A DNA stretch of 64,000 nucleotides, from positions 1 through 64,000 of the forward strand of contig JASANE010020314.1 of the NCBI GenBank assembly GCA_030248225.1, written 5' to 3'. The position numbers and the translations under genes were made by a program. Of this stretch, positions 1 through 12,121 are shown one piece after another (within the stretch, counting starts at the first letter, position 1; every line of letters starts with the position of its first letter). The notes below the pieces were generated by a model. It saw only the letters and a program-made list of their open reading frames with translations, searched no databases and had not been told where the DNA came from. This DNA is from Trileptium ribeirensis (taxonomy: Eukaryota > Nematoda > Enoplea > Enoplida > Thoracostomopsidae).

Positions 1-3000
1 TGTACTCTCCGCAAGAAAAATTTTTACAATGTATGTAAAAAATTTCGTTTTCATTATCACAAATGTATGTAAAATATTAGTCTTCGTATAAGCTACAATT
101 GGTTCAATCACAATATATATATCAATTGAAATCTCTGCGTATATACATTTTAAATAGGGGGAAATTTGCTTTCGTCTGAAAAATAATTTAAAAAATTTTT
201 TTTTGTTTCAGGTCCCCAGCCGCACCCCAAAAAACAGAACATACCTTTTTTATGGGATAAAATCGTTTTTGACCCCGGGGTCGATCGGGGACTGCCGGCA
301 AGTTGCTCGGAAACAGCTTCAACAACTCGTGGCCCCAACCGTCCTGCCCCCTGCCACCCTCACCACCAGGATCCATTATTCTACAAAACTACAGCTGAAG
401 TTACAGTATTAGTCCAAAGTTGTACCTCCCCTGATTTCAGTGTTCTAGTAAAATTCATCCCTACTTCCAGCGCATATGTTGTCTAAATATCTATATAATT
501 ACTATATATACTTATATACACTTTATACTTATATACATATACTTTTACACATATTTTATATTTATTTTTATATATTAAAATGTTTAATTATAAATGGTAT
601 TAATATATTCAACTAACTTTATTAATATATATTATTAATAAAAAATATATATAATTGTATATATTAAAATTCAATCACAAATATACAAAACAAAGAAAAC
701 TGGTGTCGGAGACTAAGCCAAGAAAATAGGACACTTTTTAAAACCATTCTGTAAGACTATTACAAAAAACCCCACACGATGTATAAAAAAAAATGCATAT
801 CAAGAACGCAAAATTGGGAGCAAATCAGTCAAGTCGAGATTTGTATTTACGTTTGAGGTTTGCACCTCTTGAAGTTTTAAAGAGAACATAATAACAAAAA
901 GGATTTAATTGAAAGTGTTGAAAAATTTTGTTGACAAAAACGTTTGAAGAGCTTGTGCAATATAATTAAAAATGCTGAAAACAAAAAAATATATATCTTA
1001 AAGTTCATTTATATATTTGAAAGGTAGCCGTAGATCAGCATTTGGCGGGAAAAAAAATTCAACACAAAACAAATTGAAACCACGTCGAAACTTTGGGCGG
1101 GTCGATCAAGAAAACTAAAACTTTGCCATCCCACAATACCCCAAAGTGCTTAACAAAGCGAATCATCTCCTAACTAACTTTTTACGGTATTGAACAACGT
1201 AAACTATAATTGTTCTAAGTTAAGCCAATCTAAACCTCATAAAATGTCTACTTCTTGGGTAATGAGCGTAGTCGTCTTAATATTTAAAATATAATTTCAT
1301 AATTATTACTGTTAGCTGAGAAAAAAATTTCATCAAACATTTTATTCTAATATATTTATAGTTATTATATTTATTTATTTATATATCTTTATATATATTT
1401 ATTATTTATCTATATTTATATATATATGAAATATATAATATCAACTTTCAGCTTAAAACTGAAATTTCCCTTTTTCCTTCTTTTCCTTCCAAAAAAAAAA
1501 AAAAAAACAAAAAATTATACAAATAGGGGGGGCGTGCTGCTGTAAGGCGTCAGCATTAACACTCCATTTTGGGTGGCCGGTGAAAGTAATTTTTTGCTCT
1601 TTGAAAAGTTCGTGAAAAATTTTAATAATTGTATAATAGTAAAATAAAAAAAAATTTTAATGAAAAATTGGGGAAATGGAAAAATGGAGAATAGGTTATG
1701 AAGAAGAATTAAAGAGATGAGGAAACGAAAACAATTTCTTGGTTTCTCCCCTTGGCTTACTCCACTCGAAGCAACCCACCAGCTGAAACCATGTATCCTT
1801 TTCTAAGCCCATCCTTGGCAAAAATCTTACCGCAATTGTTTATATATAATATTTCCATGAAGGGAATACCCGGAATCGCAACGAATCACCGGACATCTTG
1901 AGCTTTCTACACAACTGAAATCGGAACTTCGTCTTATAACCCTACATAAAATTCTAGTTACTCTCTTATATACATGTAGTAAACTACTTTAAATATATTT
2001 AGAGTATACATTTCTGGTGCAGAATGGATCTCTAATTAGAATTTTCTCAGTTTTGTGCTGGCAGATGGTTCCTGTAGCGGAAATGCGTGTGTTTCCGTGC
2101 CATAACAAAAAAGGAGTTTAGCGAAAGTTGATTTGACACTATGTGAACTGGAACATTTTTGGAATGAATAATTTTATTGGTAAAGCCCAGGTAAACAGTT
2201 TTCCAGAGAATAACAATTAATTTAGCATAATGTTAATATAATACAACTCGTTTATGATTTATTAGAAACAAGATTCATAACTGATCTTTGGATATAAAGC
2301 TCAATACTGCGTACAGTGCAGCGTAAGAAAATACAAAAATAGAATGTGGGTAAATTTACAAAATATTATGTTAAAGGACCTAGCCTACCTCGCCTAGCCG
2401 GTCAATTGTTACCGAAACCAAGAAGGGTACATAATGGAGACTGTCCTAAAGATTGGAAATACAATTTTTAAAAAATATCAACCTTCGGTTTGTATATTGA
2501 TTTTAGAAATGTAAAATTTTAGAAGCATACTGTTTCTATTCCAATTTGATGAAAAATCAAAATAATTTCCAGTAGTATGTTCGGGTTTGAACAATTTGAA
2601 AACCATAGTGTTAGATCAGAAAAAACTGCAATTACCGGAGGCCCCACTGCTCCGTTTTTTGCTATAATTCGCTAGAGCGTAGTTTTTTCACTTTCCAATG
2701 GACCAAATGCTCTAGGAAAAATCTATCTAAGCAAAACCAGAGGCCATAGAGACGGGTTCAAGAATAACATTATTTACAAATATAAGTTTTATAATAACAT
2801 TATTACAATAATATCCTCGAGAAAAGGCATACAGAAAACATTGCAGAGACCGCGAACGGATCCCAAAATTTGCGACAAGGAGCGGTTATGTGTGGTTGTT
2901 CTTTACGTATTCATTTTGAATCTTCTACATAAAAGGAGCGGTTATGTGTGGCTGTTTCTTTACGTATTCATTTTGAATATTCTACACATTTCATGTCAAT

Positions 3001-3100
3001 GTCGCATGTCTGTATTCTGATGTGGGAAAGGGGCTGCCTTCCCTCTCGCATGAGTGCCTGATCCCTGTGTACAAAGATGGCGCTTGATGAGCAACGAATT
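1..3100 (+). repeat. Left arm of a 12-kb inverted repeat
   Basis: Read backwards on the other strand, this arm matches 9124-12121 almost end to end. Anchors: the AATTTCGTTTTCATTATCAC area near 44-60 pairs with about 12067-12091, and GTACAAAGATGGCGCTTGAT near 3069-3088 pairs with about 9137-9156. The inner 240 bp (2850-3095) differ at only a handful of positions, while the outer 500 bp differ by many substitutions and indels. The arm may extend left of the window. It contains a direct duplication of about 60 bp (GAGCGGTTATGTGTGG at 2880 and 2936). Confidence 0.9.
205..484 (+). pseudogene. Diverged left-arm counterpart of the 11.7-kb ORF
   Basis: It starts after TTTTTTTTTGTTTCAG and ends at TTCCAGCGCATATGTTGTCTAA, mirroring the right-arm frame, but the interior has frame-shifting differences and a much higher G+C. 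Only short matching islands survive (CTCACCACCAGGATCC, CTACAGCTGAAGTTA, GATTTCAGTGTTC). It reads as a decayed or rewritten copy. Confidence 0.4.
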
Positions 3101-3289
3101 TTCTGATTTTTGCTAAATTATGCTCATTTGTACCAATTATTATTCCAAACTCCAAACTTTGTCAACAGCTGCAAAATCTTCCCCACGCCTTTTGCTGTTC
3201 GGGGGCGGGTGGCTAAATGTGGTTTTCATTATTTACGGTGTAGTGTTGGGTCAAAACGGGTCTTTGTATGGGCTCATTATAACCAAAAA

Positions 3290-3530
3290 TGCACGAAAAC
3301 GACGATATCTCCGCAACCATTTCAGAGCTATAATTGGTGTTATTGGTGTCATTTTTCCTCTTTATAGGTGGACACATGGCTGCTGCTATTTTGCCTTCTT
3401 GCCCTGTAGCGTTGAATCAAAAACAAATTTTTAAATGGGCCCTTGGGTAGGTCTCAACATAGGCGAAAACGGCAATATGTCCTCAACCGTTTGAGCTGTA
3501 TGGTGTCATTTTGGAAAGCAATTTATTCTT
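3290..3530 (+). repeat. Two diverged copies of a short repeat
   Basis: GAAAACGACGATATCTCCGC ... GTGTCATTTTT near 3296-3355 resembles GAAAACGGCAATATGTCCTC ... GGTGTCATTTTGG near 3462-3514. Small frames overlap here (up to 104 codons), but none looks conserved. Confidence 0.4.
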
Positions 3531-4569
3531 TATACACTTGCACATTGTCATTTCTTAAATGCGTAAAAAGCGGGTGTATCTCTTCGTCTATTCAAGCAAC
3601 ATGGCTGATATTCGGCTCATTTTGGAGGTCCATGAAACACAATATAGCTGTGTATATCTCTCTAAATTACATATTCCACCCCTCAAAATTCATCGCCTTG
3701 GCTATAATACAAGCTAACTAGTATATTTTTGTACAACCTTCAAATAGTAACAGTTGGGTGTAAAAAATTTGGACTACAATTGTGAATTGTAAAATAGGTT
3801 TTATGATACACAACTATTATACTAAATATGTCACAATTAAATCGTGGCATAGCTTGTTAGGAAATTTGTATGCACTACTGTTCCGATAACTCATGGAAAC
3901 TGGTGATATATATCGTACAGGGTTGAACAATACAACTAAATGCGTCACTGAAGTGTCACTTAATCCAAAATATCACTGAATGCGCTACAAGCTATGCTAC
4001 AGCTATTACTTGTTTATAACTTGCCTTTTGTGAAAATAATATTTCTGCATATATTACCACGGATTAAGCCAAGGTCCCGTTATAAAATTTTTGCCGACTA
4101 GAAAATACAGTACGTCTCTGATACTCAAGTACTTTCCGTATCAGGTGATGTGATCGGATTACATTGGGAAGGGTATTCAATACCGCCAAAAAACTTGATG
4201 TCTTGAAAATACCACCTGACAATTGCTTTAGTGGGTACCTCCTGCAATCCTTGAAGAGACGGGGGAGAGTAGGGGTTAAATTGAAAAACGACCATATCCT
4301 CTTATGATCGAAAGTACATTAGTATGACCAAGTGTGCTGCCTTTGTATAAAGTTTGTATAATGCAACCTTGGTTTTATAACCCCAGAATACAGTCGCATC
4401 TCTTCTCTAACAAATACATTCAATACGTATATTTGTCAAAACGCGCGGAAGCCAGAGCTTTAGGTTGACTGCAAACCTATAACTGATACAATATTACCCC
4501 AATCGATTATGAGAACTCTTGTAGTGAAAATCTCTATACTAGCCTACATGAAGTGTTGCAATATAATAC

Positions 4570-4700
4570 CAATTACAGATTACAAAAACAACTTAGAGCG
4601 GTGGTTGGGGCGGCAGCATTATACTTAGCCTTAGGCTAACCCTTATTTAAAAGCTGAAACTAAGTCTAAATCTTAGGCTTATGGTTACCGATAACGAAGC
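4570..4700 (-). repeat. Dispersed AAGCCTAAG repeat, copy 1
   Basis: On the minus strand this reads CATAAGCCTAAG..., then GCCGCCCCAACCACCGCTCTAAGTTGTTTTTGTAATC. The same order of motifs occurs near 33.4-33.55 kb, 54.72-54.83 kb (minus) and 59.36-59.52 kb, so it is an interspersed repeat of unknown class. Confidence 0.4.
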
Positions 4701-4898
4701 CTTGTACGTCTTGAGTTACTGCATAGGCTGCCTGGTTGTACTAGTTTATTCCTTGGCAATACTTGCCATTTAATAATCGTATCACACAAATACTCTAGGT
4801 TCAACGATCCTGACGAAGCATTGGGCTAAGGTTCGTTTGAAAACTACAAGGTTCATAGCGAGAATGCTTTGTTTTTGTAATTTAGTTGCGTCGCTTAC

Positions 4899-5312
4899 CT
4901 TCGCATGCAAACAAATCTCCAAAACCCCAACAAAACAACAGCGAAACTCGTCTCTTACCTTCCATTCAATTAAATGCTTCTCGTCCAACTTGAGCATTTT
5001 GTAAACGCGCTTCTTGTACTTGAGCAAGGTTCGTTTGAAAGCTATAGGGTTCATAGCGAGAATGCTTTGTTTTTGTAATTTAGTTGCGTCGCTTACCTTC
5101 GCATGCAACGTCCTTAAATGCTTCTCGTCCAACTTGAGCATTTTGTAAACGCGCTTCTTGTACTTGAGAAAGGTTCGTTTGAAAACTATAGGGTTCATAG
5201 CGAGAATGCTTTGTTTTTGTAATTTAGTTGCGGCGCTTACCTTCGTATGCAACGACCTTAAATGCTTCTCGTCCAACTTGAGCATTTTGTAAACGCGCTT
5301 CTTGTACTTGAG
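4899..5312 (-). CDS. Tandem array of small phase-0 exon-like units
   Basis: The minus strand stays open from 5366 to 4782 through a 144-bp tandem repeat (48 codons). Exon signals recur in each unit. Unit A (5241-5312, 72 nt) follows AAAATGTTTTCAG and ends AAG|GTAAGC. Unit B (5097-5168, 72 nt) has the same donor and follows CCTTTCTCAAG-type sequence. Unit C (4959-5024, 66 nt) ends AAG|GTAAGA. A possible 18-nt micro-exon (4899-4916, ICLHAK) follows GGGGTTTTGGAG and ends AAG|GTAAGC. All lengths are multiples of three. The peptide is basic: KYKKRVYKMLKLDEKHL. This resembles micro-exon gene layout described in flatworms, but an in-frame minisatellite is the alternative. Function unknown. Confidence 0.4.
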
Positions 5313-5369
5313 CTGAAAACATTTTTTTGAACATTGTATTAAAATTATGAAATATTCATCAGTCACACC

Positions 5370-8300
5370 AAAAAATCACACTGTTCAGAAACTGTAGACG
5401 AAGTAGTTTTATCGTACAGTGAACAGGATATTTACTATGCAGCGTAACAAACCTCAGAAGATTCTTGGGGACGGGACCCGTAAAATTATACTCTAAAAAC
5501 GGTTTAAATGTTTTAAAGTAAGTCACACCTATCTGTATAGCCGCAAATGAGGAAGCCTATTTGCTCTGTACGAAGCTTCGCCTCCGAGTTGCGCGTTCAT
5601 AATCAACTACATATACAGCTATATTCACAGCGTATAATAATAATTGCATCTTTGGACTGTAGAACAATTATAGCTAAAGCTTCAATCTTCATATCTTGAA
5701 ATACGTTAGCAACAGATTTTGGCGAAATTGCGACTCGAAACGACTACAACATCTAGAAGGTCGTAGGCTAGAAGAAATTAACCCGACCAACTATTCAGGA
5801 ATTTTGGGTCTTTTCTAGACCCCAAGCCGCAATTGGACAATTTTCAAGATAAAGCGAATTTTCGGTTCCAGTCGACTCAAAAAATTAAAAAATATATGTC
5901 ATAAAATTGGATGAATCTTTTCTTTCTCAGCTCGTTGAGCAAGTCTAATGGTATCAAAATTTCCGCAGTATCTTCGGACCTAACCAATTTCAGACTGGTG
6001 GATTCTAGGAAAGACCCGGAATTTATTTGTAGAATTTGTATGTTACGTCTAGCAAATTTAGTGAAGGATATGGATTTCTAATGATTGAATACTGAAATCC
6101 TGTGGATTATTTTAAATGCCTTTTGTTGACCGATTTGACTTATCATATTAAGCCACCCTAACGTTCATTGCAGATGCATTTTGCTCCGTAGCACAACTTT
6201 TTTCGTAGATTTGCTGTCCACAAGAGCAATTAGCCCCACTTCCCTAAATCGCTAAATTTCCTAAAATCGCACTATGGTAGAGGTGAAACTGTCGCATGAT
6301 TGAAATAGTCTGTATGTCGTTGGGGCACTCACCCAGTTTACACAATGCGGTAACATGTGAGTGGGTAGCCTCCTCGTCGTTCAGCATAGGCAGCTCAAAT
6401 TTTCTGGGACATTTTTAACTGGATAGATTCAGTTTTAGCACAAGCTAAAACGCCTTGGGCAATTTTTATAGATGACTTAGCTACACTCAAAACCTACGCT
6501 GGTAAAATCTCCACAAAACAGTCGGCGAGCCAGCTTTTCCTTGGGTGGGCCGGATTGTACCCGTATGGGCAGTGGCTATATATGGCTTTACAACCACCTA
6601 ATTCTTTTCATTGACTAAAGAAAATTCTTCCAGGAAATTATCGCACAGAAAAAATTAAACCGAATACCAAGCGTAAAACTACCTCCAAATATGGCACGCA
6701 ATCCTGAAAGGGATAGTCCCTGAATGGACGCTCTTCTTGCAAGAATTTGCCTGCCCGTCCGTTGCATGGTGGCAGAAACAAGCCGTAGTTGAAAGATTCG
6801 GGCAGATCCTAGAACAAACGAAATATGTATTCGTTAACTAGATGCATCGCTGAGACCGTTGGGTCAACAACTTAACTTCTACTTTATGTATATAACTAGT
6901 CACAAAACAGAGCAACTGAAGTTGTCTGAAGATTTAACATCCAACTGGAATGAAATAAGTAACATAGATATGCCCACAAACACACACTCTACAATTAAGG
7001 CAAAGTCAAGGCGACCTGCCCATTTTGACAATTGATAGCAGAACTCTAAATATAATGATTCTTCCCCACTGTTGCTTTCTCCGACAGATGATACAGATGG
7101 CAGATGTTATTGTTACCGTGCTGAACTGGCAAGAACTATGAAACAGACAAACTGGAGTATGCATTTATCGGTTTTATACGATAAATGCAAGTTTTTTCTC
7201 TAAGTAGACTGATTGACGAATTTTAAAGTTTAGAACAATATTTCTCAGTTCATCGTCGTGACACAAGAGTAATCCTGAAGCTATATATTTAACTTGTAAG
7301 TACACATGCGTGGTGAAAATAGTGGTCAGATCGGTTCACCTACAACGTAGCTACATATATATATATACATGAGCGAAATTTTAGAGATTTTATCCAAAGC
7401 TTTGAACTCTGCGCGGTAAGTAATGTGGAATTGTGGTTAGTGGTAGACGTATATATGCCACATAAATGTTATACAATACATACATTTGATTCATACTGGC
7501 CCACGTATTACCACGTTACAAATGAAACGACCAAAGCCTGCACCAGTATTTGGCCCAAATTGGTAGTTGTGTACTGGGACGTCGCAAGAACGAGGTTAGG
7601 GACAATCCGTTTTTAACGACAAACGTAAAAAAATCAAATGATGTTGTTACAATAAAATGAATGTAATAGGCCGCCCTCTCATTTTTTTCACACCCCCCTC
7701 CACTTTTGAAGAGATTGCAACGCTTCTGGTTCTGGTATCGTTACTTACCCGCAACGGGCGCTGTCGACGTGATATTTGTATTATGTTTATGCCCCATAAT
7801 ATTAAATGTTCTGTAAAAATCTCGGCTAAATCGATCCACCTATTCTCTAGTTACACATTATCACATCCAAATTTGATTTTAGCATGAAACAGAAGATTAT
7901 TCAGCGCTGGTTCCTTAGCTGGTAGAGTTACAGATAAATACGCATGCACGAATATGCTAACCCCTTGTCATATCATATAGAAAAAATAAACGAAATGAAC
8001 TTATCCCCGTCTCAAAGTTACAGTCGTTGAAATAATGTTCGTTTACATACAGCCGAAGGAATAGGTATATAATTAATATAAAAGTTTTTATCTAAAACAA
8101 AACTTATCAACATTATTTTTGCATTTTGCTAAATATATTTCCTCAAAAGTAGAACTAATGGAAGATATACCTATAACTCGATGGGCCGCAACACCGACGA
8201 CCTTTGCGTACAATTGAGCATTGATGGCTGCTACCGTTGTATAGTTTACTTTAAATTCTCATTTTTTTGAGTCAAAGTTAGCTACGACTCAAACTTTTTT

Positions 8301-8375
8301 GTGACTGTTCTAGCAGCATTTAAAATCGTTCATTTATAACCCCGGGATACAGAATTGATTTCGGCGAAACTCTGA
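5370..8375. other. Spacer of the inverted repeat, no feature recognised
   Basis: Unique sequence between the arms with only short frames. No transposase or other protein signature and no RNA gene was seen. One weak tRNA-like box A (TTAGCTGGTAGAG at 7916) lacks a B box. Confidence 0.5.
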
Positions 8376-8383
8376 CTAAGGCA

Positions 8384-8667
8384 GTGTTCACAGTGCGTCT
8401 GATCTGATTCGATCCATTCCGATATGATAAAATTACCCGCCTTCCGTATACAAAGTGTATGTGAATGGGTGTTTTCACGTTGCGTTCGATAAGGATCCGA
8501 TTAAATTTGAATGTGTATACAGAAAGTTCACGTTGCATTCTATTCGATCCCAATTGACACCACCAAATTCTAAGGGCTACTTTATGTATTTTTCAAATAA
8601 TTCATCATCCGGCTTGGATCCGAAAAATTTGTCCATATTGCTATCAGATCAGATGCAATTTAAACAC
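8384..8667. mobile_element. Possible short MITE
   Basis: The ends are imperfect inverted repeats: GTGTTCACAGTGCGTCTGAT on the left, and on the right a strand reading GTGTTTAAATTGCATCTGAT. About 284 bp long, non-coding, with internal GATCC-rich repeats. No clear target-site duplication, so the call is weak. Confidence 0.35.
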
Positions 8668-9123
8668 GCTCCAAGTTTAATATGGAATGTATAAGAACAA
8701 ATAGGACATTTTCAGGCAATTGATTATTCCAGGGAACCACGAAGTAGAAGACAAATTTAAACAATATGCTATAAAAGAACTCATACACCAACTCGCGATC
8801 CCGAAAGAGATTCCCAGCATACTTACTTTTGGCAATAGGCCCAAAATCCGTAGCTTTAGTTCCCAAACTAAATCGTCCAGCTGCACTTGGAGGCATTTCT
8901 AAAATCATTTCGTAACCGAGTAAAAACGCGTAAAATAACCACGAAAACAAACTAAAGGCGCTTAGAGAGGTTCAAATTTTTGCTCGGAGTTGGCGCTTAA
9001 AATCCGATGTAGTTTTTGCGATAGGAACAACTACAGCGTCAAAATATTTTTCAGTAATCGTGCTGTCCTACAGGCTTATACTACTAGCCTGCTCTATCTA
9101 TAGTAACTTTGCTTTGTTATAAG

Positions 9124-12121
9124 AATTGGTTGCTCATCAAGCGCCATCTTTGTACACAGGGATCAGGCACTCATGCGAGAGGGAAGGCAGCCCCCTTCCC
9201 ACATCAGAATACAGACATGCGACATTGACATGAAATGTGTAGAATATTCAAAATGAATACGTAAAGAACAGCCACACATAACCGTTCCTTTATGTAGAAG
9301 ATTCAAAATGAATACGTAAAGAACAACCACACATAACCGCTCCTTGTCGCAAATTTTGGGATCCGTTCGCGGTCTCTGCAATGTTTTCTGTATGCCTTTT
9401 CTCGAGGATATTATTGTAATAATGTTATTATAAAACTTATATTATAAAATAATGTTATTCTTGAACCCGTCTCTATGGCCTCTGGTTTTGCTTAGATAGA
9501 TATTTCCTAGAGCATTTGGTCCATTAAAGTGAAAAAACTACGCTCTAGCGAATTATAGCAAAAAACGGAGCAGTCGGGCCTCCGGTAATTGCAGTTTTTT
9601 CTGATCTAACACTATGGTTTTCAAATTGTTCAAACCCAAACATACTCTGGAAATTATTTTGATTTTTCATCAAATTGGAATAGAAACAGTATGCTTCTAA
9701 AATTTTACATTTCTAAAATCAATATACAAACCGAAGGTTGATATTTTTTAAAAATTGTATTTCCAATCTTTAGGACAGTCTCCATTATGTACCCTTCTTG
9801 GTTTCGGTAACAATTGACCGGCTAGGCGAGGTAGGCTAGGTCCTTTAACATAATATTTTGTAAATTTACCCACATTTTATTTTTGTATTTTCTTACGCTG
9901 CACTGTACGCAGTATTGAGCTTTATATCCAAAGATCAGTTATGAATCTTGTTTCTAATAAATCATAAACGAGTTGTATTATATTAACATTATGCTAAATT
10001 AATTGTTATTCTCTGGAAAACTGTTTACCTGGGCTTTACCAATAAAATTATTCATTCCAAAAATGTTCCAGTTCACATAGTGTCAAATCAACTTGCGCTA
10101 AACTCCTTTTTTGTTATGGCACGGAACCGGCACGCATTTCCGGTACAGGAACCATCGGCCAGGACAAAACTGAGATATTCTAATTAAATCCATTCTACAC
10201 CAGAAATGTATACTCTAGATATATTTAAAGTAGTTTATACATGTATATAAGAGAGTAACTAGAATTTATGTAGATTTATAAGACCAAGTTCCGATTTCGG
10301 TTGCGTATAAAGCTTAGATGTCCGGTGATTCGTTGCGATTCCGGGTATTCCTTCATGTATATATTATATATAAACAATTGCTGTAGGTGGCCAAGGACTG
10401 TGGGCTTAGAGGATACATGGTTTCAGCTGGTGGGGTGGTTCGAGTGGAGTAAGCCAAGGGAGTAACGAGAAACGTTCCCGTTTCCTCATCTCTTTAATTC
10501 TTCCTCATAATTATCTCCATTTTTCCATTTCCCCAATTTTTCATTAAAATTTTTTTTATTTTACTATATACAATTGCTAAAATTTTTCGCCAACTTCGCG
10601 AAAAGTAAAAAAATACCTTAGAATAGAAGGCCCGACATTTAGTTGTAACACTCTACGCCTTACAGCAGCACCTATGATTTATATTTATAATTATATGTAC
10701 ATCAAAGTATGACTGGAATCGAAACTAGCCAGAACCTAAACCAGAAATAAGCTGAAACTGAAAATAAATATGTCATATATATAAATATAATAAATAATAA
10801 ATATATATAAAGATATATAAATAAATAAATATAATAACTATAAATATATTAAATAAAATGTTTGATAAAATAAAATTTCAGCTAACATAATAATTATGAA
10901 ATTATATTTAAATCTAACACTACTAAATTCATTACCCAAGAAGTAGACATTTTATGAGGTTGGTCAGCTTTGAACAATTATAGTGTAATTGTTCGATGTC
11001 GTAGAAGTTCAGATAGCACATTTGGTTTTGTTAAGCACTTGAGTATCTATAGATAGCAAAGTTTAGCATTCTTGATCGAATAGCCAAAGTTTCCACGTTG
11101 AATCAACATCAATTTGTTGAATTTTTACACCCGCCAAATGCTGATCTACGGCTACATTTCAAATATATAAATGAACTTTAAGATATATATTTTTTGTTTT
11201 CAGCATTAATTATATCACGAGCTCTGCGAACGTTTGAGAACAAAACGTGTAAACACTTGATTAAATCCTTTTTTGTTATTATGTTCTCTTTAAAACTAAG
11301 AAATCCAAACCTCAAACGTAATATCGATCACGACTAATAATTTGCTGCAATTTTGCGTACTTGATATCGTTTAAATCTATACATCGTGTCAGTTTATATG
11401 TAATAGTCTTACGGATGGTTTTAAAAAGTGTCCTATTTCTTGGCTTTAGTGTCAACACCAGTTCAAAATATTTTATGCTTATAATAAATTTTAATATATA
11501 CAATTATATATATATTTTATTAATAATATATATTAATAAAGTTAGTAATATATTAATAAAATCATCTTATAAATAATAAATTAATATATAAAAAATAAAT
11601 ATAAAATATGTGTAAAAGTATATGTATATAAGTATAAAGTGTATATAAGTATATATAAAAAATATATAGATATTTAAACAACATATGCGCTGGAAGTAGG
11701 AATCAAACTTACTTGAACACTGAAATCGGGTACAAAAACTTGGACTGATATAACTTCAGCTGTAGGTGTGGATGATCCTGGTGGTGAGGTACAGCAAGCA
11801 CCACCGTTTGATCCACCAGATATCGAAGCTGTTTCAAAGCAACTTCCGTCAATCACCGTCGAAAACGAGCTTACGGAGATATTATCCATAAAAGATTGAC
11901 CTTTTAGTAGTTACGATGTGACTGATTACCTGAAACAAAAAAATTTTTTTAAATTATTCAGACGAAAGCAAATTTCCCTATTAAAATGTATATACGCAAG
12001 ATTTCAATTGATATATATATATTGTGATTGAACGGAAATAAGCTATACGAAGACTAATATTCCATCATTTGTGATAATGAAAACGAAATTTTTTACATAA
12101 TTGTAAAAATTTTTCTTGCAA
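9124..12121 (-). repeat. Right arm of the 12-kb inverted repeat
   Basis: Reverse complement of 1-3100, beginning at TTGGTTGCTCATCAAGCGCC and losing similarity just after TTTTTCTTGC near 12120. It carries the same 60-bp direct duplication (9240-9350). The outer third keeps an intact short ORF (11674-11889) that is scrambled in the left arm. Similarity stops on the right at about the point that corresponds to base 10 of the window, so this may be a true outer end. Confidence 0.9.
11674..11889 (-). CDS. Hypothetical terminal exon in right arm (71 codons)
   Basis: Open frame beginning ATGGATAATATCTCC and ending TAA, rich in Ser, Gly, Thr and Val (SGGSNGGACCTSPPGSSTPT in the middle). Upstream on the minus strand is a convincing acceptor, a T-rich tract followed by TTTGTTTCAG at about 11933-11942, so this could be a last coding exon. 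The matching left-arm segment (212-484) keeps the acceptor and both ends, including SAYVV before the stop, but its middle is replaced by divergent GC-rich sequence. I do not recognise the product. It may be part of a gene of the inverted-repeat element. Confidence 0.35.
   Translation of the reverse strand: MDNISVSSFSTVIDGSCFETASISGGSNGGACCTSPPGSSTPTAEVISVQVFVPDFSVQVSLIPTSSAYVV

Larger units (their letters stand above)
1..12121. mobile_element. Candidate giant long-TIR or fold-back element
   Basis: Two arms of about 3 kb in inverted orientation flank a unique 6-kb spacer (3101-9123). Long terminal inverted repeats of this size are known in some large DNA transposons and fold-back elements, but they also arise from segmental inverted duplication. 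No transposase, integrase, polymerase or capsid frame was recognised inside. The left terminus is not in the window, so a target-site duplication cannot be tested. The element call is therefore tentative. Confidence 0.4.

Noticed and set aside
4782..5366. Single uninterrupted 194-codon protein
   Set aside because: Repeated AAG|GTAAG donors inside the frame and the acceptor before 5312 make exon units or a minisatellite better readings than one continuous coding exon.
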